A program made the translations under genes and the position numbers. The notes below the pieces were generated by a model, which saw nothing but the letters and a program-made list of their open reading frames with translations, made no database searches and was not told where the DNA came from. Below, in pieces: positions 17,061 to 25,400 of a stretch of DNA of 62,761 nucleotides. Positions within the stretch are counted from its first letter, which is position 1; each line of letters starts with the position of its first letter. The DNA is taken from positions 1 to 62,761 of the forward strand of contig CALAGN010000095.1 in assembly GCA_937891785.1 (NCBI GenBank), written 5' to 3'. This stretch comes from an uncultured Octadecabacter sp. (lineage in GTDB: Bacteria > Pseudomonadota > Alphaproteobacteria > Rhodobacterales > Rhodobacteraceae).

Positions 17061-17534
17061 CTAGTTAACCTTATCAGCCTCGATCACGTCAGCCTTTTTC
17101 GCAGCAGACGATGCGATAGCGATCTGGCGTGGTTTCAGCGCCTCGGGCACTTCACGGATCAGGTCAATGTGCAGCATGCCATTTTCAAGGCTGGCACCTG
17201 TCACGCGGACATGGTCGGCCAGATGGAACCGGCGTTCAAAAGCACGGGTGGCGATGCCACGATGCAGATAGCTGCGCGATTTGTCATCCTCGGTCGGATT
17301 TTTGCGGCCCGCGACCAGAAGGGCGTTCTCGCGCACTTCGATTGACAGGTCTTCGTCAGCAAAACCAGCTACGGCAAGCGAGATACGCCAGCCGTCATCA
17401 GCGGTCTTTTCAATGTTGTAAGGGGGGTAGCTTTGGGTGCCTGCGTCATTGGACAAAACCCGATCCATCAGGTCGGTGATCTGGTCAAAGCCAACAGTGG
17501 CACGGTGCAGTGGAGCAAGGTCAAAAGTTCGCAT
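17061..17534 (-). CDS. Small heat-shock protein, Hsp20/IbpA type
   Basis: A 157-residue alpha-crystallin-type chaperone from ATG 17534 (AAAGGA seven bases upstream). It begins MRTFDLAPLHRATVGFDQI, as in class A sHsps such as IbpA. The core includes YPPYNIEK, WRISLAVAGF, YLHRGIATRAFERRFHLADH, NGMLHIDLIREVPEAL and the final PRQIAI. The I-x-I-like end (RQIAIAS) lets subunits pair. It holds unfolding proteins for refolding. Regulation is visible: an RpoH-like promoter and a hairpin covering the ribosome site (separate entries). Confidence 0.95.
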   Translation of the reverse strand: MRTFDLAPLHRATVGFDQITDLMDRVLSNDAGTQSYPPYNIEKTADDGWRISLAVAGFADEDLSIEVRENALLVAGRKNPTEDDKSRSYLHRGIATRAFERRFHLADHVRVTGASLENGMLHIDLIREVPEALKPRQIAIASSAAKKADVIEADKVN

Positions 17535-17540
17535 AGTGGT

Positions 17541-17566
17541 ATCCTTTATCAAGCGATTCCAAAGAT
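17541..17566 (-). promoter_or_regulatory. Candidate RNA thermometer (ROSE-like hairpin) in the hsp20 leader
   Basis: In the RNA, AUCUUU (17566-17561) can pair with AAA-G-GAU (17547-17541), which contains the ribosome site AAAGGA, leaving one bulged G. Inside, AUC-GCUU-GAU forms a short inner stem. The AUG is seven bases downstream. Sequestering the ribosome site in an imperfect helix with a bulged G is what ROSE elements of alphaproteobacterial small heat-shock genes do. The leader of about 90 bases also holds CGGCAC/GUGCCG and CCCG-UU-CGGG hairpins upstream, as in multi-hairpin ROSE leaders. Confidence 0.6.
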
Positions 17567-17632
17567 GTAGTGCCTTCCCGAACGGGACAGGCGGTGGTTG
17601 CGGCACCCGTAAATGGCGTGCCGATACATTCT

Positions 17633-17660
17633 ATTTGGGGATACTTTTTTCGCTTTCAAG
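17633..17660 (-). promoter_or_regulatory. RpoH (sigma-32) type promoter of hsp20
   Basis: Read on the minus strand, CTTGAAA (17660-17654), 13 bases, then CCCCAAAT (17640-17633). This is close to the heat-shock consensus CTTGAAA - N11-16 - CCCCATNT. It starts six bases after the protease stop and about 100 bases before the hsp20 start, so hsp20 has its own heat-shock promoter. Confidence 0.8.
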
Positions 17661-17665
17661 ACCCG

Positions 17666-18481
17666 CTAGGGCCGCACGAATTTGGCACCTGTCTGCGAGC
17701 GTTCACCCGATGTGATGACACGGACCTGGGTTGGGGGGGTGTTTTGATAGGTGCCGCCACCAGCCGCGAGTTGTGCGCGCAAAAGCGTTAGCGGTTCAGT
17801 CAAGACCGACCCGAACGATATGGTCGCGCTATTCAACTCTGCCTTGCCGGACACCACCGATACAATCCGCGCCACGCCGTTTTCTATGCGAAAAATAGGC
17901 GCGCCCGATGACCCAAAATCGATGTTGCAGGTCGTCACAAACATGCCTTGCTGTTCGCCAATTATCGCGCAGACCTGCTGTAGCGACGGGGCCTCTGCGC
18001 GGTCATGCGCATAAGAGACCACGCCGACCTGGGTGCCTGCGGTCGCGCCCTGGGCGGTTTCGAACGGAACGATCTGGGTGGATCGGATCGGTTGATCCAG
18101 CTCCAGCAGTGCGACGTCAAATTGCACGGCGCTTGTGTCGCCGTCGCCGTGATGCACATAGGCCGGATGCACGACAGCACGGCGTACGCCCCGATAGGCC
18201 AGTGCGCGGCCATTGCGCATGCCCGCCAGAAATTGGATGCGAGCGGGGTCGATTTGGGTGGCGGTAGCATTATCGTAAAGGCAATGCGCAGCCGTCAGCA
18301 CCAATTCGGGTGCGATCAATGCGCCGGTGCAAAAGCCTTTGTCGTCAATATCAAGCCGGCCAACGGCCTCCCAACCGCGCGCAGCGTCGCCGGTTTGCAT
18401 GGACGAAAGTGCGCTGTCCTGCGCCTGCGCCAAGACCGCAGACACAAGCAAAAGCCAGAGCGTTAGAAAGATTTGCCGCAT
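17666..18481 (-). CDS. Secreted trypsin-like serine protease
   Basis: A 271-residue protein from ATG 18481 with AAGGGTGA upstream. Residues 1-20 are a signal peptide (QIFLTLWLLLVSAVLAQA). The catalytic triad is present: His in LTAAHCLYD, Asp in FDVALLELDQP, and Ser in IDFGSSGAPIF. The oxyanion motif is GSSGAP in place of the usual GDSGGP, as in V8/glutamyl-endopeptidase-like members. Two cysteine pairs are possible. It likely acts in the periplasm or outside the cell. The C-terminal ~25 residues are a loose tail. It follows glcF with 55 bases between, but has its own ribosome site. Confidence 0.88.
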   Translation of the reverse strand: MRQIFLTLWLLLVSAVLAQAQDSALSSMQTGDAARGWEAVGRLDIDDKGFCTGALIAPELVLTAAHCLYDNATATQIDPARIQFLAGMRNGRALAYRGVRRAVVHPAYVHHGDGDTSAVQFDVALLELDQPIRSTQIVPFETAQGATAGTQVGVVSYAHDRAEAPSLQQVCAIIGEQQGMFVTTCNIDFGSSGAPIFRIENGVARIVSVVSGKAELNSATISFGSVLTEPLTLLRAQLAAGGGTYQNTPPTQVRVITSGERSQTGAKFVRP

Positions 18482-18536
18482 TGGTTCACCCTTGTTGCCA
18501 ATCCGCGTAGCAAAAAGTTGTGGCACAAATGGGGCG

Positions 18537-19856
18537 CTAACGCAGGATCGGCACCTGTGGTTCTCGCTTGCCCGTTGCGGTGAGGGCAGGCGGTTGTGGC
18601 CCGCCTGTTGCCCAATCCAGTAATTCAACGGTGTGCACAATCGGCACGTCAGTGCCGCCGCCGATCTGGATCATGCAGCCGATGTTACCTGCGGCGATGA
18701 TGTCGGGGCTCAGCGCCTCCAGGGTATCTACCTTTCGTGCTTTCAACTGCTTAGAGATTTCCGGCTGCATCAGGTTGTAAGTGCCTGCGGATCCACAACA
18801 AAGATGGCTATCGGCGGGCTCTAGCACGGTGAATCCCGCGCGTTTCAACAGGTCTTTGGGGAACGTCTTGATCTGCTGGCCGTGTTGCAATGAACAGGCG
18901 GCGTGATAGGCGACTTTGGTGCCTCTTTGCGCGCCTTCGGGCAGGTCGAGTTTCATCAAAATTTCGCTGACGTCCATTGCAATCGCGCTGACCCGCGCGG
19001 CGTTGGCGGCCAGGGGATCATTGCGAAACATGTGCCCGTAGTCTTTGACGGTCGTGCCGCAGCCGGATGTGTTGATCACGATTGCATCCAACCCGCCCGC
19101 GTCCATCTCGCGCACCCATGCGCGGATGTTTTTGGCGGCAGTCGCATGGCTTTCGGTTTCCTTGCCCATGTGATGGGTCAGCGCACCGCAACAGCCCGCG
19201 CCTTCGGCCACGACAACCTCGGCCCCGAACCGCGTGAGCATGCGGATGGTGGCATCGTTGATATCGGTGTTCAGCGCTTTTTGCGCGCAGCCTGTCATGA
19301 GGGCGACGCGCATGACCTTGTTGGTGGCGGAAAATGTCTGCGGATCATCATTGCGCGACACTGGCGGGATGGTCTTGGGGGCCATTTCCAACATCGCGCG
19401 CAAGCGGACATCGGGCATCAGGCGGGCAAAGGGCTTGCCAATCTTGGCACCCAGCAAGGCCACACGGAACCGCATCGGGTAGGGTAAAATCCGCGCCAGA
19501 ACCCAGCGCAAGAAGCGGTCCGTCAGCGGGCGTTTGTAGTTGTTTTCGATATAGGCGCGCGCGTGATCGACCAGATGCATATAATGCACGCCGCTGGGGC
19601 AGGTCGACATACAGGCGAGGCACGACAGGCAACGGTCGATGTGTTTGACCGTGTTGGCATCAGGCACACGGTCGTTTTCCAGCATGTCCTTGATCAGGTA
19701 AATCCGCCCGCGCGGGCTATCGAGTTCATCGCCAAGCACCTGATAGGTCGGGCAAGTCGCCGTGCAAAATCCGCAATGGACACAGGCGCGCAGGATATCG
19801 TTGCTGCGCTGGGTCGCTGGGTCTTGCAGCTGTTGTTCGCTAAAGGTGGTTTGCAT
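18537..19856 (-). CDS. glcF: Glycolate oxidase iron-sulfur subunit
   Basis: A 439-residue electron-transfer subunit. Two ferredoxin-type 4Fe-4S sites near the N-terminus: CVHCGFCTATCPTY and CLSCLACMSTCPSG. Two CCG domains follow (AEGAGCCGALTHHMG, and DSHLCCGSAGTYN). It passes electrons from the flavin of GlcD/GlcE to the quinone pool at the membrane. Its ATG overlaps the glcE stop by one base (TGATG on the minus strand), so it is co-translated. Confidence 0.95.
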   Translation of the reverse strand: MQTTFSEQQLQDPATQRSNDILRACVHCGFCTATCPTYQVLGDELDSPRGRIYLIKDMLENDRVPDANTVKHIDRCLSCLACMSTCPSGVHYMHLVDHARAYIENNYKRPLTDRFLRWVLARILPYPMRFRVALLGAKIGKPFARLMPDVRLRAMLEMAPKTIPPVSRNDDPQTFSATNKVMRVALMTGCAQKALNTDINDATIRMLTRFGAEVVVAEGAGCCGALTHHMGKETESHATAAKNIRAWVREMDAGGLDAIVINTSGCGTTVKDYGHMFRNDPLAANAARVSAIAMDVSEILMKLDLPEGAQRGTKVAYHAACSLQHGQQIKTFPKDLLKRAGFTVLEPADSHLCCGSAGTYNLMQPEISKQLKARKVDTLEALSPDIIAAGNIGCMIQIGGGTDVPIVHTVELLDWATGGPQPPALTATGKREPQVPILR

Positions 19857-20971
19857 CAGCCCATGACCCCGCTGTTAAGAATGGCACGCGGATCAAACTT
19901 GGCGCGCAGGCCCGCGGACAGGGCGGTGACGGTTGCGTTTTCGGGGTGGAATGCGGGCAGTGCGGCGCGGGTTTCGGCACTGGCACGGATTAGCGTGGCA
20001 TGGCCGGACGCATCGCCCAACTCAGCGCGCAGGTTGTGGCCAGCGGTGGTCAGAACCCAGACCAGCCCGCCGCCCCAATCATAGAGCGCGCCCATTTTGG
20101 ACAACCCCGCGACCACGCCGTGCGCGTCGGAGGGTTTGAGAGACAGTCTCCAGACATCGCCCTGTTGATCGGCGAATGCAGTTACATCACGGATCGCGAC
20201 CCAGATCGCCTCGCTGTCTTGTGTGTTGTCGGTAACGCGCACGATGCCAAAAGGGGCCATCAAGGCCGACATTTTGTCGCTGCGATAGGCCACCGATCCG
20301 GCAAAGCCTTCGATGCGCAGGTGGGTCTGGCCTGTCGCGGGATCATGGGACGCGCCTGTTACCTCGAAAGGCGATCCAAGGGCGGCGGACATGGCCGCAA
20401 CCGCACGGCTGTCATCATCAATCGCGGTCGTGATTGTCGCACTACAATCGGGACGCGGCAGCACCTTAAGTGAAACCTCGGACAGCACGCCAAGGGTGCC
20501 GTAGCTGCCGCTCAGTAGTTTGACCAAATCATAGCCGGTGACATTTTTCATCACCCGCCCGCCGTTCTTGATGATAGTGCCGCGCCCGTCAACAAAGCGC
20601 ACGCCCAGCATGTGATCGCGACACGCGCCCACGGCCACACGGCGCGGGCCAGACACGTTTGCGGCGACAATCCCGCCGATCGTTGGCGTGCCTTTGGTGC
20701 CCAAAAGTGGGCGGTGATCCATCGGCTCAAACGCAAGGCGTTGGTTTTCCTTGGCCAATGCCTTTTCGATATCAGCGACAGGGGTGCCCGCCTGCACGAC
20801 CATCGTCAGCGCACCGGGTTCATAAAGTATGATCCCGTTCAGTTTCGCCGTGCTTAGCGTCGTGCCACGCACTGGGTTGCCAATCGGGCGGGTTCCGCCG
20901 CCTGTAATGTGCAGCGGGCCGGTGGCAGCGGCAATCGCGGCGGCCAATTCGGTTTCGGTCTTGGGGGTCAT
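19856..20971 (-). CDS. glcE: Glycolate oxidase FAD-binding subunit
   Basis: A 371-residue subunit with a FAD-binding (PCMH/vanillyl-alcohol-oxidase type) fold: LHITGGGTRPIGNP, IILYEPGALTMVVQAGTP, and GTIGGIVAANVSGPRRV in the GTPTIGG segment, then VMKNVTGYDLVKLLSGSYGTLGVLSEVSLKV. It is shorter than GlcD and lacks the C-terminal FAD-oxidase cap, as expected. It forms the catalytic complex with GlcD and GlcF that turns glycolate into glyoxylate. Confidence 0.95.
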   Translation of the reverse strand: MTPKTETELAAAIAAATGPLHITGGGTRPIGNPVRGTTLSTAKLNGIILYEPGALTMVVQAGTPVADIEKALAKENQRLAFEPMDHRPLLGTKGTPTIGGIVAANVSGPRRVAVGACRDHMLGVRFVDGRGTIIKNGGRVMKNVTGYDLVKLLSGSYGTLGVLSEVSLKVLPRPDCSATITTAIDDDSRAVAAMSAALGSPFEVTGASHDPATGQTHLRIEGFAGSVAYRSDKMSALMAPFGIVRVTDNTQDSEAIWVAIRDVTAFADQQGDVWRLSLKPSDAHGVVAGLSKMGALYDWGGGLVWVLTTAGHNLRAELGDASGHATLIRASAETRAALPAFHPENATVTALSAGLRAKFDPRAILNSGVMG

Positions 20972-20983
20972 GTCGGGCCTTCT

Positions 20984-22423
20984 TTATTTGGCTGCAATGC
21001 GGCGCGTTTCACTTGCCCCAAGGGGAAATACCTTGGCAGGGTTCAGCAGCCACGCGGGATCGAATACGTCTTTGACGGCCATCTGCGCCTCAAGATCAGA
21101 GGGGGCGAATTGCACGTTCATCAGGTCGCGCTTTTCGATGCCCACACCATGCTCGCCGGTCAAACACCCGCCGACTTCGACGCAAAGCTTCAAGATATCT
21201 GCGCCCATCGCTTCGCAAAGTTCCAGATCGCCGGGTTTGTTGGCGTCATAGAGGATCAGCGGGTGCATATTGCCGTCGCCTGCGTGAAAGACGTTACCGA
21301 CGCCCAACCCGTATTGTTTTGATAACTCGCCAATCCGGCGGAGGACCAGTGGCAGGGAAGACACGGGAATCGTGCCGTCCAGGCACATGTAGTCGTTGAT
21401 TTGCCCCATCGCGCCAAACGCCGATTTACGGCCCAGCCAGATACGTGCGGCCTCGTCTGCGTCCTTGGCCTCGCGCAGCTCAACGGGTTTATGTTTGCGC
21501 GCGATTTTCAGGATCATGCCAAGCTGTTCGTCGATCTCGGCTTCTGATCCTTCGACTTCGACGATCAAAAGCGCCTCGCACATCGGGTAACCCGCATTGG
21601 CGAATTTCTCGGTTGCTTCAATACAGGGGCGGTCCATGAATTCGATCGCGACGGGCAGCACGCCAGCTTTGATAATGTCGGCCACGCAGGCGCCCGCGAC
21701 CTCGTTGTCGTCAAACCCCATCAGCACTGGGCGCGCGCCTTCGGGCTTGGGCAAGATACGCAATGTAGCTTCGGTGACGACGCCCAACTGGCCTTCGCTG
21801 CCGCAGATCAACCCGAGCAGATCAAGGCCAGCCGCGCCCATATGCGCGCCGCCAATTTCGGTGATCGTGCCGTCCATCATGACCATCGTCACGCCCAGCA
21901 GGTTGTTGGTGGTCACGCCGTATTTCAAGCAATGTGCGCCGCCGGAATTCATCGCGATATTGCCGGCGATGGCGCAGGCCAACTGGCTGGACGGATCAGG
22001 GGCGTAAAAGAACCCGTTGGCTTCGACAGCACCTGTCACGGACAGGTTCGTGCGGCCCGATTGCACACGGATAAAGCGATCATCATAGTTGGTTTCGATC
22101 ACACCGTTCAGACGCGCGACGCCAAGAATCACACAATCAGCGGTAGGCAACGCCCCCCCGGCGAGTGATGTGCCTGATCCGCGCGGCACGACAGGCACGC
22201 CCATCTCGTGGCAGACCCGCAGAACGGCTGCGACCTCGGCAGTTGATGTTGGCAACACGGCACAAAGCGGCGGGCATTTATAGGCGACCAACGCATCGCA
22301 TTCGTAGGCTTTGACCTGCCGGTCCTCGTGGATCACTGCATTCAGGGGCAGGACAGCCTGCAACCGTTCGACGACGGATGCCTTTTTCGCAATAATTTTT
22401 GCGTCGGGTATTGGCATGTCCAT
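20984..22423 (-). CDS. glcD: Glycolate oxidase catalytic subunit
   Basis: A 479-residue flavoprotein; ATG 22423 has GGAG eight bases upstream. FAD-binding segment: VPVVPRGSGTSLAGGALP, and YAPDPSSQLACAIAGNIAMNSGGAH. The C-terminal oxidase domain includes NVFHAGDGNMHPLILYD and CLTGEHGVGIEKRD, with the His residues of the active site. It oxidises glycolate (and perhaps D-lactate) to the 2-oxo acid. First gene of glcDEF; the inverted repeat at 22451-22471 lies just upstream. Glycolate is an abundant product of marine algae, which fits a Roseobacter lifestyle. Confidence 0.95.
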   Translation of the reverse strand: MDMPIPDAKIIAKKASVVERLQAVLPLNAVIHEDRQVKAYECDALVAYKCPPLCAVLPTSTAEVAAVLRVCHEMGVPVVPRGSGTSLAGGALPTADCVILGVARLNGVIETNYDDRFIRVQSGRTNLSVTGAVEANGFFYAPDPSSQLACAIAGNIAMNSGGAHCLKYGVTTNNLLGVTMVMMDGTITEIGGAHMGAAGLDLLGLICGSEGQLGVVTEATLRILPKPEGARPVLMGFDDNEVAGACVADIIKAGVLPVAIEFMDRPCIEATEKFANAGYPMCEALLIVEVEGSEAEIDEQLGMILKIARKHKPVELREAKDADEAARIWLGRKSAFGAMGQINDYMCLDGTIPVSSLPLVLRRIGELSKQYGLGVGNVFHAGDGNMHPLILYDANKPGDLELCEAMGADILKLCVEVGGCLTGEHGVGIEKRDLMNVQFAPSDLEAQMAVKDVFDPAWLLNPAKVFPLGASETRRIAAK

Positions 22424-22450
22424 GGCTGGTCTCCGCGTGAATATGGATAA

Positions 22451-22471
22451 TTGGTAAGTTTTTATAACCAA
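22451..22471. promoter_or_regulatory. Candidate operator of glcDEF, TTGGT-N11-ACCAA
   Basis: TTGGT (22451-22455) and ACCAA (22467-22471) form an inverted repeat across 11 bases, 28 bases upstream of glcD. It matches the site at 4685-4705 before the GntR/FCD gene in arms, spacing and several spacer positions. It lies in the gap shared with hemJ, which is read the other way. Confidence 0.5.
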
Positions 22472-22553
22472 AATAACACGAACTGCCAAGAGATTCGGGA
22501 ACGCGACCTTGTCACACCTTGCAGAGGCGTCACGAGCAGGGCAATCAGGCGCC

Positions 22554-22964
22554 ATGGATTGGCTCAAGATTATACATATTCTTTGCGTGATGGGGTGGAT
22601 GACCTCGATTTTCGCTGTGCCGCGCGCGCTCATTTTCTGGAAACGCGAATTTGCCTCGTTGGGCGAATTTGGCCCCACTGGTGATTTAACGGTGCGGCTC
22701 TATCGGTTTTCGGCCGGATTGGGTGTGATCGCCTTGATCACCGGGCTTTGGCTGGGCTGGACGTGGAGCTATCCAACATGGGTTTGGGTCAAGCTGGCCC
22801 TCGTTTCGCTTTTGGCGCTGCACTATGTTTACACTGGCGTGATGGTCGTGCGGGCAAAGCGTGGTACATTCCGCGAGAGTGATATGTTCCTGCGGATATT
22901 TAATGAAACCAGCGTGTTGGGTGTGATCGCGATCCTTTGGGTGGTGGTTGTGAAACCGTTTTGA
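22554..22964 (+). CDS. hemJ: HemJ-type (CopD-like) membrane protein, probable protoporphyrinogen IX oxidase
   Basis: A 136-residue protein with four membrane segments. It begins DWLKIIHILCVMGWMTSIFAVPR, as HemJ does (His in helix 1, LPR-like AVPR after it). The middle holds VKLALVSLLALHYVYTG, and the end is FNETSVLGVIAILWVVVVKPF, close to the HemJ ending FNExPVLLLxxIVxLVVVKPF. HemJ carries out the penultimate step of haem synthesis in most alphaproteobacteria, but CopD-like paralogues exist, so the role is probable. Its TGA overlaps the ATG of the dead gene that follows (TGATG). Confidence 0.75.
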   Translation: MDWLKIIHILCVMGWMTSIFAVPRALIFWKREFASLGEFGPTGDLTVRLYRFSAGLGVIALITGLWLGWTWSYPTWVWVKLALVSLLALHYVYTGVMVVRAKRGTFRESDMFLRIFNETSVLGVIAILWVVVVKPF

Positions 22965-23331
22965 TGCGCCTTGCGAGCATTGCTGTGCTGGCCGTTTTGG
23001 TCACTCCGGTTTGGGCTGACGCGCCCGTGGTCGCGGACGTCACAGTGACCCGATCCGATGACCCGATCTGATGACCAAGCCCGCATCAAGGTCACCATCC
23101 TCGCATCCCAACACGGGCTAGGATCGCTACGCAGATGGCTGGGAAGTTCTAGCCGCAGATGGCAGTCGCATCGGGGTGCGCGAATTGGCGCATCCGCATG
23201 TGGATGAACAGCCCTTTGCCCGGAGTCTGCCGGGCGTGATGATCCCAGCCGGAGCGACCGAGAGCATGATCAACACACGCTGCAATGTGGACGGGTGGAG
23301 CTTTGAAACCGTGACGGTTCAGCTGCCCTAA
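22964..23331 (+). pseudogene. Remnant of a small secreted protein gene
   Basis: ATG 22964 overlaps the hemJ stop and opens MRLASIAVLAVLVTPVWADA, a good signal peptide, then PVVADVTVTRSDDPI and a stop at 23069. The cause is visible: ACCCGATC-GATG, 13 bases, is repeated in tandem (23048-23073), shifting the frame. Removing one copy restores DDQARIKVTI. A further one-base change and a TGG-to-TAG stop follow (NTG*DRYADGWEVLA). After that the frame is open to 23331: VLAADGSRIGVRELAHPHVD ... CNVDGWSFETVTVQLP. Intact versions are small periplasmic proteins of unknown role in Rhodobacterales. Confidence 0.85.
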
Positions 23332-25400
23332 CGCCGTCCTTCACGTAGCCAAGCGCCGATCACCAGAAGCGATGCGAGCAGCACAAACACCCAAGCAGGC
23401 AGAAGCGGGAAGACGCGCACATCCGCCGTGCGATAAGCCTCGCGCGGGGTGATCCCGATCCAGCCACGCCCTGCTGCGGGACGCCCAGCGCGCACGGCAC
23501 GGATCTGCGGGATGCCACCCTCGATCATTGCCGCATCGCCTTGGGTCGTGGCCGCCAGCGGGCCAAGCAGGTCTGTCGTGGCGATCGTTTCTTCAAATTC
23601 ACGCGGCGCGGCGGGGCCAAGGCCGATCACGGACTCAAGATCGCCATTGGCCAACCGATAAAGCCCCATTTCCGGCGCCTCCCATTGGGTCTCGAACCGT
23701 CCTGGCGTCGTTTCGCTCAGGCTGAGCAGTGTGGTCGTGCCGTCGGGGTGTGTCACGGTCACATCGCCGACCGTATTGTCTAGCGTGCGGCGAATAATAC
23801 GCATGCTTTGCCCCGTGCCCTGTGCCCAAAGCATTTCTTCTTCAAGGTCGGGTTCTTTCATCATCCAGTGGGCCAAACGGCGCAGGAGTTCCAACTGCGG
23901 CCCGCCACCTTCGAACCCGCGATCCCAAAGCCATGATTGATCAGACGCCAGCAGGGCCACACGGCCTTCGCCAACGCGGTTGAGGATCAGCAGCGGTTCA
24001 TCGTTGATCCCCGACATCAGGGTTGTGCTGTCGGCACTTGGGGTGACCTGCACCAGACGGAACCAACGCCCCCAACCTGGCGTGTCTTCGTCAGGACCAG
24101 CGGCGGCCAGCGCATCCAGCCCTTCGGTCACAGGATGGCGCGCACCAAGGTCGGTGAGGATCGGCAGGTAGCCCTGTTCATAGACCCGCGCAGTCGGCGT
24201 GCCGGGTAAAACACGCCCAAGCGGCGAGCGGAAAATGCTGTCGGCACTGGCATAGTCAGGACCGGCGGCAATCAGCACCGCGCCACCGTTTTCGACGTAG
24301 GTGGCGATGTTATCAAGGTAAAGCGAGGGCAGGATGCCGCGCCGTTTGTAGCGATCAAAGATGATCAGGTCGAACTCGTCGATTTTTTCCAAGAACAGCT
24401 CGCGGGTTGGAAATGCGATCAGAGAAAGTTCATCAACCGGCACGCCGTCTTGCTTTTCCGGCGGGCGTAGGATGGTGAAATGCACAAGGTCTACGGCGCT
24501 GTCGGATTTCAACAGATTGCGCCATGTGCGCTCGCCCGGATGCGGTTCACCGCTGACGAGCAATACGCGCAGACGGTCGCGCACACCGTTGATCTGGATC
24601 ACGGCGGCGTTGTTGCGGTCGGTCAATTCACCCGTCGCCACGGGGGTCGCGAATTGCAGCACGTTCATCCCGCCATGGGACAGATCAATCGGCACTTCGA
24701 TGTCTTCGCCCACCGGGATTTGGAACTGCAACGGCGTGTCGCCATCAATCGCGATGCTGAGGTCCACAAGGCCACCCGTCGTGGGGGCCGCACCTTGGTC
24801 CTCGATCCGCAAAGTCAGCGTCACCGGTTCGCCAAGGATTGCAAAGGCGGGCGCATTGCGCACCACAAGGCGACGGTCCCAATCGGTGTCGCGTCCCGTG
24901 ATGAGCGCATGCAGCGGAGCGGGCAGATTAGGCGCCCGATCCATGTCGTGCACGCGGCCATCAGACAGTAACAGGATGCCTGCGATACGGGCTTGTGGTT
25001 CTTCGCTAATGGCTTCGGTCAGGGCGGTCATCATTTGCGTGCCGCCATCGCCTGTTGCGTCACCCATCCGCACAATTCGCAGATCGGTGTTCGGGCGCTG
25101 GGCAATCTGTGCGCTGATCTCGGCAATTGCATCGGCGGTCTGATCGGGGCGGTCTGAAATACGTTGGCTCGCGCTTTCGTCCACAACCAGCACGACGATA
25201 TCGGACAGCGCCGCGCGGTCTTCGCGCTGCACCGAGGGGTTGGCAATAGCGGCAAGGATCGCAAGGGCTGCAAGCCCGCGCAGCCACCAGCCGGACAGTC
25301 CGCGCCAAATCGCAAGCGCGATGCCCAAAGCTGCCAGTGCCGCAATCGCTGCCAACATCAGCAGCGGGATCAGTGGATCAAGGATAAGTTGGTCGGTCAT
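23328..25400 (-). CDS. Membrane-anchored glutamine-amidotransferase-like protein of the MoxR-DUF58 cluster
   Basis: A 690-residue protein. Two membrane helices at the N-terminus (PLIPLLMLAAIAALAALGIALAI and LRGLAALAILAAIANPSV), then a vWA-like region (DIVVLVVDESASQRISDRPDQ, ILLLSDGRVHD). The middle resembles a class I glutamine-amidotransferase fold (FDLIIFDRYKRRGILPSLYLDNIATYVENGG) without an obvious catalytic Cys. One helix near the C-terminus (LLPAWVFVLLASLLVIGAWL) closes the protein. It is the last gene of a four-gene operon and overlaps the DUF4159 gene by four bases. Its exact job is unknown; such clusters act in envelope or stress functions. Confidence 0.8.
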   Translation of the reverse strand: MTDQLILDPLIPLLMLAAIAALAALGIALAIWRGLSGWWLRGLAALAILAAIANPSVQREDRAALSDIVVLVVDESASQRISDRPDQTADAIAEISAQIAQRPNTDLRIVRMGDATGDGGTQMMTALTEAISEEPQARIAGILLLSDGRVHDMDRAPNLPAPLHALITGRDTDWDRRLVVRNAPAFAILGEPVTLTLRIEDQGAAPTTGGLVDLSIAIDGDTPLQFQIPVGEDIEVPIDLSHGGMNVLQFATPVATGELTDRNNAAVIQINGVRDRLRVLLVSGEPHPGERTWRNLLKSDSAVDLVHFTILRPPEKQDGVPVDELSLIAFPTRELFLEKIDEFDLIIFDRYKRRGILPSLYLDNIATYVENGGAVLIAAGPDYASADSIFRSPLGRVLPGTPTARVYEQGYLPILTDLGARHPVTEGLDALAAAGPDEDTPGWGRWFRLVQVTPSADSTTLMSGINDEPLLILNRVGEGRVALLASDQSWLWDRGFEGGGPQLELLRRLAHWMMKEPDLEEEMLWAQGTGQSMRIIRRTLDNTVGDVTVTHPDGTTTLLSLSETTPGRFETQWEAPEMGLYRLANGDLESVIGLGPAAPREFEETIATTDLLGPLAATTQGDAAMIEGGIPQIRAVRAGRPAAGRGWIGITPREAYRTADVRVFPLLPAWVFVLLASLLVIGAWLREGRR

